From positions 49,909 through 113,908 of the forward strand of contig DATHEQ010000016.1 in the NCBI GenBank assembly GCA_035318505.1: a DNA stretch of 64,000 bases. Direction: 5' to 3'. Made by a program: the position numbers and the translations under genes. The notes beneath the pieces were generated by a model. It had not been told where the DNA came from. It saw only the letters and a list, made by a program, of their open reading frames with translations, and did not search any database. The stretch comes from DASWDH01 sp035318505. GTDB taxonomy: Bacteria; Myxococcota_A; Polyangia; Polyangiales; Polyangiaceae. Of the stretch, positions 9,070 to 18,254 are shown in pieces. Each line of letters starts with the position of its first letter. The first letter of the stretch is position 1.

Positions 9070-11268
9070 GTGAGCCGAGTTGCCGACCGAGGTGTCTGCC
9101 GTGGGTTCGTTTGTGCCGTCGTCGCGGTGCTCCTCTTGACGACGGGTCTCCAAGCGCACGCTGAGGAGAAGGCGGCCCCTGCGCCGCCCACCGACACTTG
9201 GGCGGGTCAGCTCGAAGCGCTGGGAACATGGGTCGCCAAGCGCAAATCGACGGCGTGCTCGGAACGATGCTTCACCCTGACGCGGCTGCGGCTCGGCGGA
9301 TCGGTGAATAGCGGAAATCTCAAGTTCGAGCTCGAAGGAAACCTGCTGGTCGATGGTCCGCACGCGGTTCCGCTCTTCGGCACGCCCACGCACATCCGTA
9401 TCGAGCAAGCGACGGAAAGCGGCAAGCCCGCCGCCATTGGCTTCGAAGGCGACCACTATTACTACGCCGCGACGTCGCGGCGCTTCGTTCTCAAGGGCTC
9501 GCTCGTGCTGGACGATGATCGCGCCCTCTCCATTCCCGGTCCTCTCAACACGCTCGAGGCGGACCTCGGCGATGGGCGCTGTGTGGAGGGGTCACGGCTC
9601 AGCGGCATCACGGGAACGACCATCCACTTCGATCGCTCGACCACCACCCAGCCGAGCGCCGAGCCCACCGTGTTCCAACTGTCGCGCGCGATCCGCGTCG
9701 GCCGCGAAATCGACTTCGAATACAAGCTCGTCATGCGCAGCGGCTCTGATCTCGGCGTGGTGCGCCTGCCGCTCGCATTCGGCGAGCGCGTGCTCGACGT
9801 GATCGGCGCCGGGGGCTTTCGCGTCGAGGGCACCACGCTTCTTTTACCGACCTCCGGTCACAGCGCGGACATGCGCATCTCGGGAACGCTCCCGCAAGTG
9901 GGCATGTTCAAACCGGACGAGCGTTCGCCCTACGAATGGTGGCTCTTCGAAGCGGACGCCGAGCATCGCGTGACCGTCAAAAGCGAGGCTCGCCAACTCG
10001 ATTCCGCTGAATCTCCCATCGTTCGCAAAATGCCGACCTCGCGGCTCTACTTGGCCCAGCGCGGTCAACCGCTCGAAGTGTCGATCCAAACGCTGAGCAG
10101 CGTCGATGTCCTCGCGGCCGTCGTGCGCTCCCACGAGCGCACCGTCGTGCTCACGCGCAAAGGGGACCTCGTTTCCGATGAGACGCTCGGCTACGAGAAC
10201 AACGGCATCGACTATCTCCTCATGAATCCCGATGGCCGTCCCATCTACCTTGCCACGGACAGCAAGGCGGAGCGCATCATGCACAAAGAGAAGGGCGCGG
10301 AAGAGGTGATGGTGCCACTTCGTACCGGCAGCCATCGCGTGCACCTCCAGGCGCTCGCGGAAAGCGGCATTGGAGCGTTCTTTGGACGGCTCGAGGTGCC
10401 TCTCGCCACGTACCCGCTCACCGCCAGTCGTGTCGGCGTACGACTTGGGCTCCCCGCCTTCATTTATCCGCTCGCGTTCCTCGGCGGGGATCGTCCGGAG
10501 TGGTTTCTCGATCATGGCGATTTCGTGGCCATGGCCATTGCCGTCGTGATCGCGTCGCTCGCGCTACGCGGCTGGACACGGCGTGTGCTCGGCGCGATCG
10601 TGCTGGCCGGGCTCTGGTTCATCGCCGAGCTGCTCTTCGTGGGCGCGATCGGCGTCGTCGTGCTCGGCGCGTTTTTTTGGATGTTGGGGCGGCTCTTGTC
10701 GGGCAAGAAGCTGATCCTCGCGCTCGCAGCGCTCATCATTGGGGGTGGCTTTCTCCTGCTCGTCGCCCTCGTCGGCGTCGCGGTGACCCCCCAATTGCGA
10801 GCCGGGCGACACGACGAATCCGTGCCCGCGTCCCCACCCGCCGAGGCTTCGGCGGAGATGCGCGAACAAGCAACGGGCGCGGGGTCCGCCCAAGACGCCG
10901 CGCCCGTCGGCATGAGCGCCAAACGGGAGACGTATGGCCGGCGCGGCAACTTCATGGCGCAAGATGCCGCGGGCGGCGTGCTCGAAGGGGTAACGCCCGT
11001 GGCCTTGACGCTCCCGCAATACGAGCGCTCCGTGTACGCGACGCGCGAGCTCGTCACGCGTGAGCGTCCTTTCCGGCCCGTGCTCGTCTACGCGACGGCG
11101 TGGGCGACGTGGCCGCTCGCTGCGGGGTGGTTGCTCTGCGTCGTGGCGCTTCTCCGGATTTATTATCCGCTGATGCTCGGCTTGTCGGCGCGCATTCGCG
11201 AGCGCCTGGCGCGTGGGTCAGCTGCGCCGAGCGCCGTGACGCCCCCCGGTGCGCCGCCGGCGACGTAA
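9070..11268 (+). CDS. Large exported membrane protein of unknown function
   Basis: 732 residues from a GTG with a good ribosome-binding site (GGAGG, 6 bases upstream). A signal peptide (residues 1-31, ending LQAHAEE) is followed by about 440 residues of mostly beta-strand periplasmic sequence with no recognised motif except two early Cys residues (CSERCF). Four closely spaced membrane helices occupy about 480-580 (VAMAIAVVIASLAL, LFVGAIGVVVLGAFFWML, LILALAALIIGGGFLLLVAL). A Pro/Ala-rich loop and a last helix follow (about 680-705). The beta-rich domain before a membrane bundle resembles inner-membrane proteins with a large periplasmic sensor or carrier domain, but no family is named. Its last 51 bases overlap the convergent S8 protease gene. 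Confidence 0.8.
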   Translation: MSRVADRGVCRGFVCAVVAVLLLTTGLQAHAEEKAAPAPPTDTWAGQLEALGTWVAKRKSTACSERCFTLTRLRLGGSVNSGNLKFELEGNLLVDGPHAVPLFGTPTHIRIEQATESGKPAAIGFEGDHYYYAATSRRFVLKGSLVLDDDRALSIPGPLNTLEADLGDGRCVEGSRLSGITGTTIHFDRSTTTQPSAEPTVFQLSRAIRVGREIDFEYKLVMRSGSDLGVVRLPLAFGERVLDVIGAGGFRVEGTTLLLPTSGHSADMRISGTLPQVGMFKPDERSPYEWWLFEADAEHRVTVKSEARQLDSAESPIVRKMPTSRLYLAQRGQPLEVSIQTLSSVDVLAAVVRSHERTVVLTRKGDLVSDETLGYENNGIDYLLMNPDGRPIYLATDSKAERIMHKEKGAEEVMVPLRTGSHRVHLQALAESGIGAFFGRLEVPLATYPLTASRVGVRLGLPAFIYPLAFLGGDRPEWFLDHGDFVAMAIAVVIASLALRGWTRRVLGAIVLAGLWFIAELLFVGAIGVVVLGAFFWMLGRLLSGKKLILALAALIIGGGFLLLVALVGVAVTPQLRAGRHDESVPASPPAEASAEMREQATGAGSAQDAAPVGMSAKRETYGRRGNFMAQDAAGGVLEGVTPVALTLPQYERSVYATRELVTRERPFRPVLVYATAWATWPLAAGWLLCVVALLRIYYPLMLGLSARIRERLARGSAAPSAVTPPGAPPAT

Positions 11269-13749
11269 GATGGCCAACGGAAACGTCGCGAGCATGAGAA
11301 GCGCGCTCGCCGAAACGGGCGTTCGCCGCGCCAGTGCGCAGCTGCAACTGTCATCGGCATCGCCGCTCGTCGGAGGTGTGGTCGTCGGCCCGCCTCCCGC
11401 GCCCGCGGCGCCTCCCTCGGGCGGCGCCGCGTCAGCCCCGGTGGGCGGTGTGGTGGTACCGACGGTGGCCCAGACGCCCGTGACCACGATGGCGAAGTCT
11501 TGCGGACCTTCCATGACCTCCTTCGGCTGGACCATCACCGTATAAGCACCCGAGGCGGGCGCCGTGAGCAACACTTGCTCGACGTTGTTGCGTCGATCCG
11601 CTTCGCCACCCGGTTCCGAGGCGCCGTCCGCGAAGACATTGCCGAGGTAAGTTCCCGCCGGCCCGCTCACGGTGAGGTCGAGATCGTTGACGAGGCGCGC
11701 CGCGGTCCAGCTAGCGGGGTTGTCGACCGTGGCGCCCATCGGAGGCGAGTCCGGCGTGCTCGGAAAATCGGTCCACACCAAGGTGATTTTGAGCGGCTGC
11801 GTCGGCTCGACGCCGTTGATCGTGTACGTCACTGGCGCTTCGGATTCCACGTCGAATCCAGTGCGGTGATCGTCGACGTAGAGCTTGCGCGTCGACCCGG
11901 CGAAGACGAGCGCCTGATCGAGCTGCACGCGCCCCCAACCCTGTTCGTTCGACGGAATGGGGCTGATCGTCATCCCGTCGTTGTCGGTCCCTTTCATCGA
12001 TGCCGCGGAGTTGATCATCGTCGCCTTGATGAGTGCTGCGGTCGGTGTGAGCGCGTCCGTCATGCCCTTCGCGCCCGAGGGATAAAACCCATCCATGTAA
12101 TACTGCCGGATGAGGGCGGCCGCGGCGACTGCCACCGGCGCTGCAAACGAGGTGCCGCTCCCTTCTCTGGCTGTGCAGTTCGGCGCGCCATCGACAGTCC
12201 CGTCACTGCGCGCCGCGGTGTTGAATCCGGGGACGATGACATCGGGTTTGATCCGCCCGTCGCTTGTCCAGCCTCGCGATGAATAGCGCGAGATGTTGTC
12301 ATCGCTCACCGCGGTCGCGCTGGTACGCGAGCTGCCGATGGCGAGTCCATCCTTGTTGGTGGCAGGGCTTCCCACCGAGAAATCGACGTTGGCGGCGCCG
12401 TAGTTGCCCGCTGCGTACACGATCAAGAAATCCTTGTGCTCCCACATGTACCGGTCCACGTCCTGCGAGCGCATCGTATAGTTGCACTGGCGAGGCCCGA
12501 GTACCTTCTCGTTGTCGCCCCACGAGTCGTTGTGAACGCTCGCGCCCTGTAGGCGTGCTTGCTCGAAGAGCGGGTCGAGCTGGATGACGGGACAACCGAA
12601 GCCGGGACCATCCGAGCACTCGTTCGTCAGATACCCGGCGTCCTGCACGACAATCTTGGCGCCAGGCGCCATGCCGTCTTGCGCCGCGAAGTTTTCCGGA
12701 TTGTTGTCGCTGTCGCCCACCATGTTGCCGGCGACGTGGGTACCGTGACCGAGTGTGTCCCACTTCGTATGGTCGGCCGGATCTTCGCAGCTCGGGCCGG
12801 TTGGCCATTGATCGCATGAATAGAGAAAGTCGTAGGCGACGATCTTGCGGTGCGAGAGGTCGGTCAGTGTCCCGTATCCCTCTGCATCGGACCAGGTGTT
12901 GACGACGGGGAGCGCGTCGCCGTTGAAATAGCAGGAGTTGGCGTCGAGCCCCGTGTCGGCCATGGCCACGATTTGGCCCTCGCCGCGGATGCCATGCGCC
13001 CAAATCGGCGTCTGCCCCATGTCGTGCCCTTGCGTGCCCGACTGAATCGTTCCGGCCGTTCGATCGTTCAGCCATCCCACGTGATGGATGCGCTCCACCA
13101 AAAAAACCTCGGGGAGCTCGGCCATGGCGCGAGCGCCTTCGGCCACGGCATCCACCGGAAAAATTGCGCTCACACGACCAAAGCCACCCGCCTCGCCGTC
13201 TCCCGCCAACCGTGCACCGCGGGCGGCGGCAAGCGCGCGAACCGAGTCGCGATCGTGACCGGGCATGACGTGAATCATGACCGGAACGTCGGAGCGATCG
13301 AGGCGCAGGGCAATCGCGGCGGGTAAGAGATCGCGCGCGAGTCGGTCCTCGGCTCGGTACGCCGCGAGAGCGACCATGCCTCTCACGGCTGCGGCCTTCG
13401 CATCATGCGGGCGCTCGAGCAAGAGAGCGTCGTAGGGCAGATGACTCACCTCGCGGTATCCCGCCTGGCGCAGCGCGCGCCGCGCGGCCGGCGTGACGGC
13501 ACCCGCAAACTTCGCGATGACGAAGGGCTCGCTGGGGACGGCGAGCTCCGGCGCGATCGCCTCGAGAGCGCCCGCGGCCGACGCCGCTTCAACCGTAATT
13601 CGACGGCCAGAGGGGGTCTCGACGAAGGCCCGCGCAGGATCGAGCGACGGGCCTGCCGGTGCGGAGCACGCCGCTGCACTTGCCGCTGCCGCGAGACCGG
13701 TGAGCAGCTTGCCGCAGGACTGCATCGTGCGGCGGGTGGACACCATCAT
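11218..13749 (-). CDS. Subtilisin-family (S8) serine protease lipoprotein with MYXO-CTERM-like tail
   Basis: 843 residues from ATG at 13749, preceded by GGAGGA about 7 bases upstream. A lipoprotein signal (lipobox ASAAAC) leads into a propeptide-like region (about 30-230). The S8 triad is clear: Asp in IVAMADTGLDANS (about 262), His in GHGTHVAGNMVGD (about 336) and Ser in GTSFAAPVAVAAA (about 534). After the catalytic domain comes a beta-sandwich with NDLDLTVSGPAG and SGAYTVMVQP, common in large secreted subtilases. A Gly/Pro/Ala linker follows, then CSCALARR, a hydrophobic helix and RRRRR. That end matches the MYXO-CTERM sorting tag idea. A protein with both a lipobox and a C-terminal tag is odd; one may not be used. 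Confidence 0.93.
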   Translation of the reverse strand: MMVSTRRTMQSCGKLLTGLAAAASAAACSAPAGPSLDPARAFVETPSGRRITVEAASAAGALEAIAPELAVPSEPFVIAKFAGAVTPAARRALRQAGYREVSHLPYDALLLERPHDAKAAAVRGMVALAAYRAEDRLARDLLPAAIALRLDRSDVPVMIHVMPGHDRDSVRALAAARGARLAGDGEAGGFGRVSAIFPVDAVAEGARAMAELPEVFLVERIHHVGWLNDRTAGTIQSGTQGHDMGQTPIWAHGIRGEGQIVAMADTGLDANSCYFNGDALPVVNTWSDAEGYGTLTDLSHRKIVAYDFLYSCDQWPTGPSCEDPADHTKWDTLGHGTHVAGNMVGDSDNNPENFAAQDGMAPGAKIVVQDAGYLTNECSDGPGFGCPVIQLDPLFEQARLQGASVHNDSWGDNEKVLGPRQCNYTMRSQDVDRYMWEHKDFLIVYAAGNYGAANVDFSVGSPATNKDGLAIGSSRTSATAVSDDNISRYSSRGWTSDGRIKPDVIVPGFNTAARSDGTVDGAPNCTAREGSGTSFAAPVAVAAAALIRQYYMDGFYPSGAKGMTDALTPTAALIKATMINSAASMKGTDNDGMTISPIPSNEQGWGRVQLDQALVFAGSTRKLYVDDHRTGFDVESEAPVTYTINGVEPTQPLKITLVWTDFPSTPDSPPMGATVDNPASWTAARLVNDLDLTVSGPAGTYLGNVFADGASEPGGEADRRNNVEQVLLTAPASGAYTVMVQPKEVMEGPQDFAIVVTGVWATVGTTTPPTGADAAPPEGGAAGAGGGPTTTPPTSGDADDSCSCALARRTPVSASALLMLATFPLAILRRRRRTGGRHGARRS

Positions 13750-14158
13750 GCGCCTTCCTCCAGTGTTTCGTTCCTTCGAGGGCCGCACCATAGGCTGGAT
13801 GGACCCCAGACCGTCAAGCGCTTCTGCATTCGTCGAGCGCCCCCCGCTCGCGCCATCGCGACGGCATCATCGGGCCCGCTGCAGTTCGAGCGTGTGGGTT
13901 CAGCAAGTCCACGGGACCACTTCTAGCCACATAGCAACAATGCGTCGTCAGCTGACCGACGGCCTAGCTTCCTTCGGATACGGCCCTGTTCGAACGAATG
14001 CCGCGCGTGCGGCCAACATGTCGTCGCTCGACCGACCACGGCGCCTCGTTCGATAAGGGCGTGTTCAACGCTGCTTGTCGTTCTCGCGGCAGGCTCGTAA
14101 CCTCGAAATAGTGGACCTATTTTCAATGGAGCGATTCGAGAGCCGAATGGGAGCAATC
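13750..14158. other. Divergent intergenic region, no gene seen
   Basis: About 410 bases separate the S8 protease (left, -) and the esterase (right, +). Only out-of-phase frames without recognisable domains cross it. It must hold both promoters, but I see no strong -35/-10 pair and no clear repeat. Confidence 0.6.
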
Positions 14159-15124
14159 ATGTATGTAGAGAAACTTGGCGTCGTGAGTTCCTTGTTCTTT
14201 GCGATTGCAGCCGTTGGATGCAGCAACGACAGCACGCCAGGGCCGGCCACGACCCACGGTGATGGCGCGCCGGACGCGCCGCAAGAAGACACTCGCCCGT
14301 GCGAGGCGAGCACGCTCGTCACCGGCACGTTCAACCTCATGCACGCGGGGGTGCCCTATGGATATGTCGTCCACGTCCCGCCGAGCTACGACGGTACCAA
14401 GCGAACGCCTCTCGTCCTCAACTGGCACCCTTACGGCTCGACTGCGCTCGAAGAGGTGCTCTTCACCGGCACCGATGCCGTATCCGACGAGAACGGCTTC
14501 ATCGTCGTTTATCCGAACAGCCCCGACAAGAGCTGGGCGGCCGGACGTTGTTGCACGAATTTCGACGGCGGCATGCCCGATCGCGATGACGTCGGATTTG
14601 CGCGGGCGCTCGTCGCAGAGATTTCGAACAAGGCGTGCATCGACTCGAAGCGCGTCTACGCGATGGGAATGTCCAACGGCGGATTCATGTCCCACCGCTT
14701 GGCCTGCGAAGCCGCCGATGTGTTCGCTGCCATCGTGCCCGTCGCGTCGACGATGGGCGTTGCCGATTGCCGTCCTTCACGTCCGATTTCCGTCATGCAC
14801 CACCACGGCACCGGCGATTTGACGGTCGGCTACGACACCGCCGAGCTCTCGGCCGAAGGGGTGAGCGTTCCGGAGATGATGAAGCTGTGGGGCGCTCGTA
14901 ACGGCTGCACCAAGGGGCCGGATACGACCTTTCAGATGGGCACCGTCACCTGCCAAACGTGGTCGGGGTGCACGGCGGGCGTGCTCGTGACGCTCTGCAC
15001 GGCCGAGGGTTCGGGGCATTGCTGGCCGGGGGCGCAATTTTGCCCGGGCGACAAGCCCTTCACCAAGGATATTTCCGCGAGCCGCGACGGATGGGCCTTC
15101 ATGCAGAAGTTCATGCTCCCCTAA
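14159..15124 (+). CDS. PHB depolymerase / feruloyl esterase-like lipoprotein (alpha/beta hydrolase)
   Basis: 321 residues. The ATG at 14159 has GGGAG upstream and starts a lipoprotein signal with lipobox AAVGC; earlier in-frame ATGs would put a charged tail in front. The fold matches the LpqC/PHB-depolymerase (esterase D-like, CE1-related) group: strand and oxyanion loop LVLNWHPYGS, nucleophile elbow GMSNGGFMSH (Ser about 171), acid region HHGTGDLTVGY and C-terminal His in GSGHCWPGAQ. Several Cys residues suggest disulfides. It is a probable envelope-anchored hydrolase acting on an ester-linked substrate; which one (polyhydroxybutyrate, plant feruloyl esters or other) cannot be read from the sequence. 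Confidence 0.88.
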   Translation: MYVEKLGVVSSLFFAIAAVGCSNDSTPGPATTHGDGAPDAPQEDTRPCEASTLVTGTFNLMHAGVPYGYVVHVPPSYDGTKRTPLVLNWHPYGSTALEEVLFTGTDAVSDENGFIVVYPNSPDKSWAAGRCCTNFDGGMPDRDDVGFARALVAEISNKACIDSKRVYAMGMSNGGFMSHRLACEAADVFAAIVPVASTMGVADCRPSRPISVMHHHGTGDLTVGYDTAELSAEGVSVPEMMKLWGARNGCTKGPDTTFQMGTVTCQTWSGCTAGVLVTLCTAEGSGHCWPGAQFCPGDKPFTKDISASRDGWAFMQKFMLP

Positions 15125-15253
15125 TTTCTTCGCGGGTTCGTGCTCGATTTACGGGCGACCCTCGCGCGATCGCTCTTGACCCGCGGGCTCCCTTGTCTGA
15201 CGGTGCAGCCGGAGGGGCGCGCGGCCCCTGGCCTCGATCCCAAAGGAGCGAAG

Positions 15254-17974
15254 ATGCGCCGTTCGTTTGTCTTGCTGTTGTCCGCACTCCCCCTCGTCTC
15301 GTGCGGAGCGGAACCTCCCATCTGTGCGACGCCTGCCGCACCTTCGGCGACCGTCGCCGGCAAGGGGGCGCCGCCGGCAGTCGCCGCAGACGCGATGCCG
15401 CCGCCGCAGAAGGATGGGCGACTCCCCAACTTTGCATCGCCGCTTCGATACACGGCGTCGCTCAAGATCGATCCGAATCAACCGCGTTTTTCGGGAACCG
15501 TACAGATTCTCGTCGACGTGCCGGCGCCGACGGCCTTCGTCGTTTTGCATGCGCGCGACATTGCCGTCGCGCGCGCGACCGCGCTCATCGCGGGCGCATC
15601 GATCGCCGCCAGCGCGACCTCACGCCTCGCGGAAGGTGCGAAATACCCCGCCGAGCTCGTCCTTCGTTTCGAACGGCCGCTCCCTCGAGGGCAGGCCACG
15701 CTCGAGATCGACTACGACGCGCCCTTCTCGAAGGACCTGAACGGCATCTACCGGGTGAAAGAGGGAGAGCGCTATTACGCCTTCACCCAATTCGAAGCCA
15801 CCGACGCTCGCCGCGCCTTTCCGTGTTTCGACGAACCGAGCTTCAAGGTGCCCTGGGAGATGAAAATCACCGTCCCCAAGGGGATGCTGGCGGTCGCCAA
15901 CACCCCCGAAGTCCGGCACGCCGACGCAGGGAGCTCGACGACTTTCGAATTTGCGCCCACGCCTCCCGTGCCAAGCTACCTGCTCGCGCTGGCCGTCGGC
16001 GATCTCGAAGTGCGCACCGGCGCCACCTCGCCGGTTCCGATCCGCCTCATCACGGTGAAAGGAAAGTCGAACCTCGGCACGATGGCGCTCGAAGCCACGG
16101 CTGCCATGACGCAAAAGCTCGCCGACTATTTCGGCTCGCCGTTTCCGTATCCAAAGCTCGACATCGTGGCGGTGCCCGATTTCGGTGCGGGCGCCATGGA
16201 GAACGCCGGCTTCATCACCTTCCGCGAAGAGGCGCTGTTGCTCGATCCCGCCCACGCCTCCACCGCGACCAAGCGGAGGGTCGCGCTCATCATCGCCCAC
16301 GAGCTCGCTCACCAATGGTTCGGCGATTTCGTCACCATGGCGTGGTGGAATGACCTCTGGTTGAACGAGGGGTTTGCCACCTGGATGGAGACCAAGATCC
16401 TCGATATCTGGAAACCGAGCTTCGAAGCGCGGCTCTTTGCCGCGAGTGACACACTCGAAGCCATGGATCTCGACGGCCTCGATGCGGCACGCGCGATTCG
16501 CCAACCGGTGACCACGACGGGACAAGCGTCGGAAGCGTTCGATTCCATCACCTACCAAAAAGGCGCAGCCGTCCTAGCCATGCTCGAGCGGTGGGTGGGA
16601 CCCGAGAAATTCCAGCAGGGTGTTCGCGATTATCTCGGCGCGCATGCGTGGAAGAACGCCAAGGCCGAAGACTTGCTCAGCGCGCTCGACAAGGCGACGG
16701 GCAAGGACGTGACGTTGCTCGCTTCGACGTTTCTCGATCAAGCGGGCATCCCCATGGTGGGGGTGAGCGCCAGCTGCAACGGAGGAAAACTCACCGGTAT
16801 CGATGTGGAACAGCAGCCGTGGCGACCCATGGGTTCCAAAGCCCCTACCGAGAAATTGTGGCGGGTGCCCATCTGTGTGCGCGTCGACGGTCAGAAAGAC
16901 GAGATTTGCACGGAGCTCACCAAGGCGAGTCAACACATCGACGCTCCGGCGGGCGCCGCGTGCCCGAACTGGGTGCATCCCAACGCGAACGCCTCTGGTT
17001 ATTATCGTTTCAGCCTCGCCGAGCCGAAGCTCGTCGCGCTTTCCTCGGCCGCCAAGCTGACGCCCGCCGATCGTCTGGCGGTCCTGTCCAATGGTTGGGC
17101 CATGGTCCGCGCCGGCAAGATCGGGGTGGAGACGATGCTCAAAGTTCTTTCGGCATTCGACAAGGAGACGAACCACGAAGTCGTCGGGGCGGAGATCGAA
17201 ATTCTCACCGCCATGAACGAAGCGATCGTCGACGGCGCGTCGCGCGCCGGCTTCAAGAAATACGTGAGCGCGCGTCTCGGCAACCAGAAGCGTTTGCTCG
17301 GATGGGGCGGCCGACGAGGACCTTCGGAGATCGATGACGGCAAGGCCCTCATGCGAAAATCGGTCCTCTTCGCGATGGGCGAGCTCGCGGAAGACGAAAT
17401 GACCCTGAAGGAAGCGGAAAAGCAGGCAAAAGCGTGGCTCACCGATCCCAACGGCGTCGATGGCGATATTGCCCAAGTCGCGGTCGAGCTCGCGTCGCGG
17501 AAGGCTGGGAAGGAACGATTCGACGCGCTTCTCGGCGCCATGAAGAACGCGTCCACGCCGCAGAACCGCGTCATCGCGGTACGTGGATTGTCGTCTTTCG
17601 GCGACGCGAGTCTCTTGCGTGAAGCGCTGGACAAGCTCTTGACGGGCGAGATCAAGCTGCAGGACATCCGCTATGTATTCGCGGCGGCACTCGATCACGA
17701 GCCGTCGCGCGAGGTGGTACTCGATTGGGTGCGCGCCAACTGGGGCAAGCTCGGCGCTCGCATGCCCCGCCCGTTCGTGCGCCGGTTCGTCTCGCTCGTC
17801 GGCGAGACCTGTACCAAGGCAGCGCGCGACGAGCTGGCCGCCTTTTTCCAGACCGAGGCCAAACACCTGGACGGCGCCGAGCGTGCGCTCGCTCAGGGCA
17901 TCGAGAAAGCGACGCTCTGCATCGAGCTCCGCGAACGAGGCGCGAGCGCCGCGGCAAAGGTGCTGGGCAAGTAG
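15254..17974 (+). CDS. M1-family zinc aminopeptidase lipoprotein
   Basis: 906 residues from ATG at 15254 with AAAGGAG upstream; the lipobox LVSC follows a short signal. The N-terminal beta-saddle (about 60-280) leads to the exopeptidase motif GAMEN (about 313) and the zinc site HELAHQWFGDFVTMAWW (about 349) with the third ligand in NEGFATWME. The C-terminal helical ERAP1-type domain runs from about 500 to the end. M1 enzymes remove N-terminal residues from peptides. The lipid anchor places this one in the periplasm or outer membrane, for use of external peptides by a predatory or scavenging organism. An orphan C-terminal piece of a related protein lies at 61864-62262. Confidence 0.95.
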   Translation: MRRSFVLLLSALPLVSCGAEPPICATPAAPSATVAGKGAPPAVAADAMPPPQKDGRLPNFASPLRYTASLKIDPNQPRFSGTVQILVDVPAPTAFVVLHARDIAVARATALIAGASIAASATSRLAEGAKYPAELVLRFERPLPRGQATLEIDYDAPFSKDLNGIYRVKEGERYYAFTQFEATDARRAFPCFDEPSFKVPWEMKITVPKGMLAVANTPEVRHADAGSSTTFEFAPTPPVPSYLLALAVGDLEVRTGATSPVPIRLITVKGKSNLGTMALEATAAMTQKLADYFGSPFPYPKLDIVAVPDFGAGAMENAGFITFREEALLLDPAHASTATKRRVALIIAHELAHQWFGDFVTMAWWNDLWLNEGFATWMETKILDIWKPSFEARLFAASDTLEAMDLDGLDAARAIRQPVTTTGQASEAFDSITYQKGAAVLAMLERWVGPEKFQQGVRDYLGAHAWKNAKAEDLLSALDKATGKDVTLLASTFLDQAGIPMVGVSASCNGGKLTGIDVEQQPWRPMGSKAPTEKLWRVPICVRVDGQKDEICTELTKASQHIDAPAGAACPNWVHPNANASGYYRFSLAEPKLVALSSAAKLTPADRLAVLSNGWAMVRAGKIGVETMLKVLSAFDKETNHEVVGAEIEILTAMNEAIVDGASRAGFKKYVSARLGNQKRLLGWGGRRGPSEIDDGKALMRKSVLFAMGELAEDEMTLKEAEKQAKAWLTDPNGVDGDIAQVAVELASRKAGKERFDALLGAMKNASTPQNRVIAVRGLSSFGDASLLREALDKLLTGEIKLQDIRYVFAAALDHEPSREVVLDWVRANWGKLGARMPRPFVRRFVSLVGETCTKAARDELAAFFQTEAKHLDGAERALAQGIEKATLCIELRERGASAAAKVLGK

Positions 17975-17978
17975 TCCA

Positions 17979-18254
17979 TCAGTCGCTGCCCTTGTCCGCC
18001 CGTCGCAGCGCGAAATCGATCGTCGCGCCGACCACGACGTTCACGCCCCGAATCGCCTCGTGTACGGCGGTCACACTGGCGTCGTGCACGCCATGAACGA
18101 CGCGCGTCGGCTCGGCGACGCCCGGAATGCGCTCGAGGATACCGAACGGCCGGCGTGCGCTTTCGATCTGGATGCGTTGCACGGCGCGGGAGCCGTGTTC
18201 GACGGCGTCGCGCACGAGAGCGACGGCCCCCCGCCAACGGGCGACGTTGTTCAC
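17979..18254 (-). CDS. Small helical protein coupled to the alpha/beta hydrolase
   Basis: 91 residues from a GTG whose last two bases and following A form the stop of the upstream hydrolase (GTGA). Composition is helical and amphipathic: VARWRGAVALVRDAVEHGS, a segment beginning VQRIQIESARRPFGIL, then VVHGVHDASVTAVHEAI. I recall similar short proteins sitting next to PGAP1-like hydrolases in actinobacteria and myxobacteria, but I cannot name a family. A longer frame running upstream to about 18533 exists, but that part is Arg-rich and antisense-like to the hydrolase, so only the coupled short form is called. The gene ends 5 bp from the convergent M1 gene. Confidence 0.6.
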   Translation of the reverse strand: MNNVARWRGAVALVRDAVEHGSRAVQRIQIESARRPFGILERIPGVAEPTRVVHGVHDASVTAVHEAIRGVNVVVGATIDFALRRADKGSD

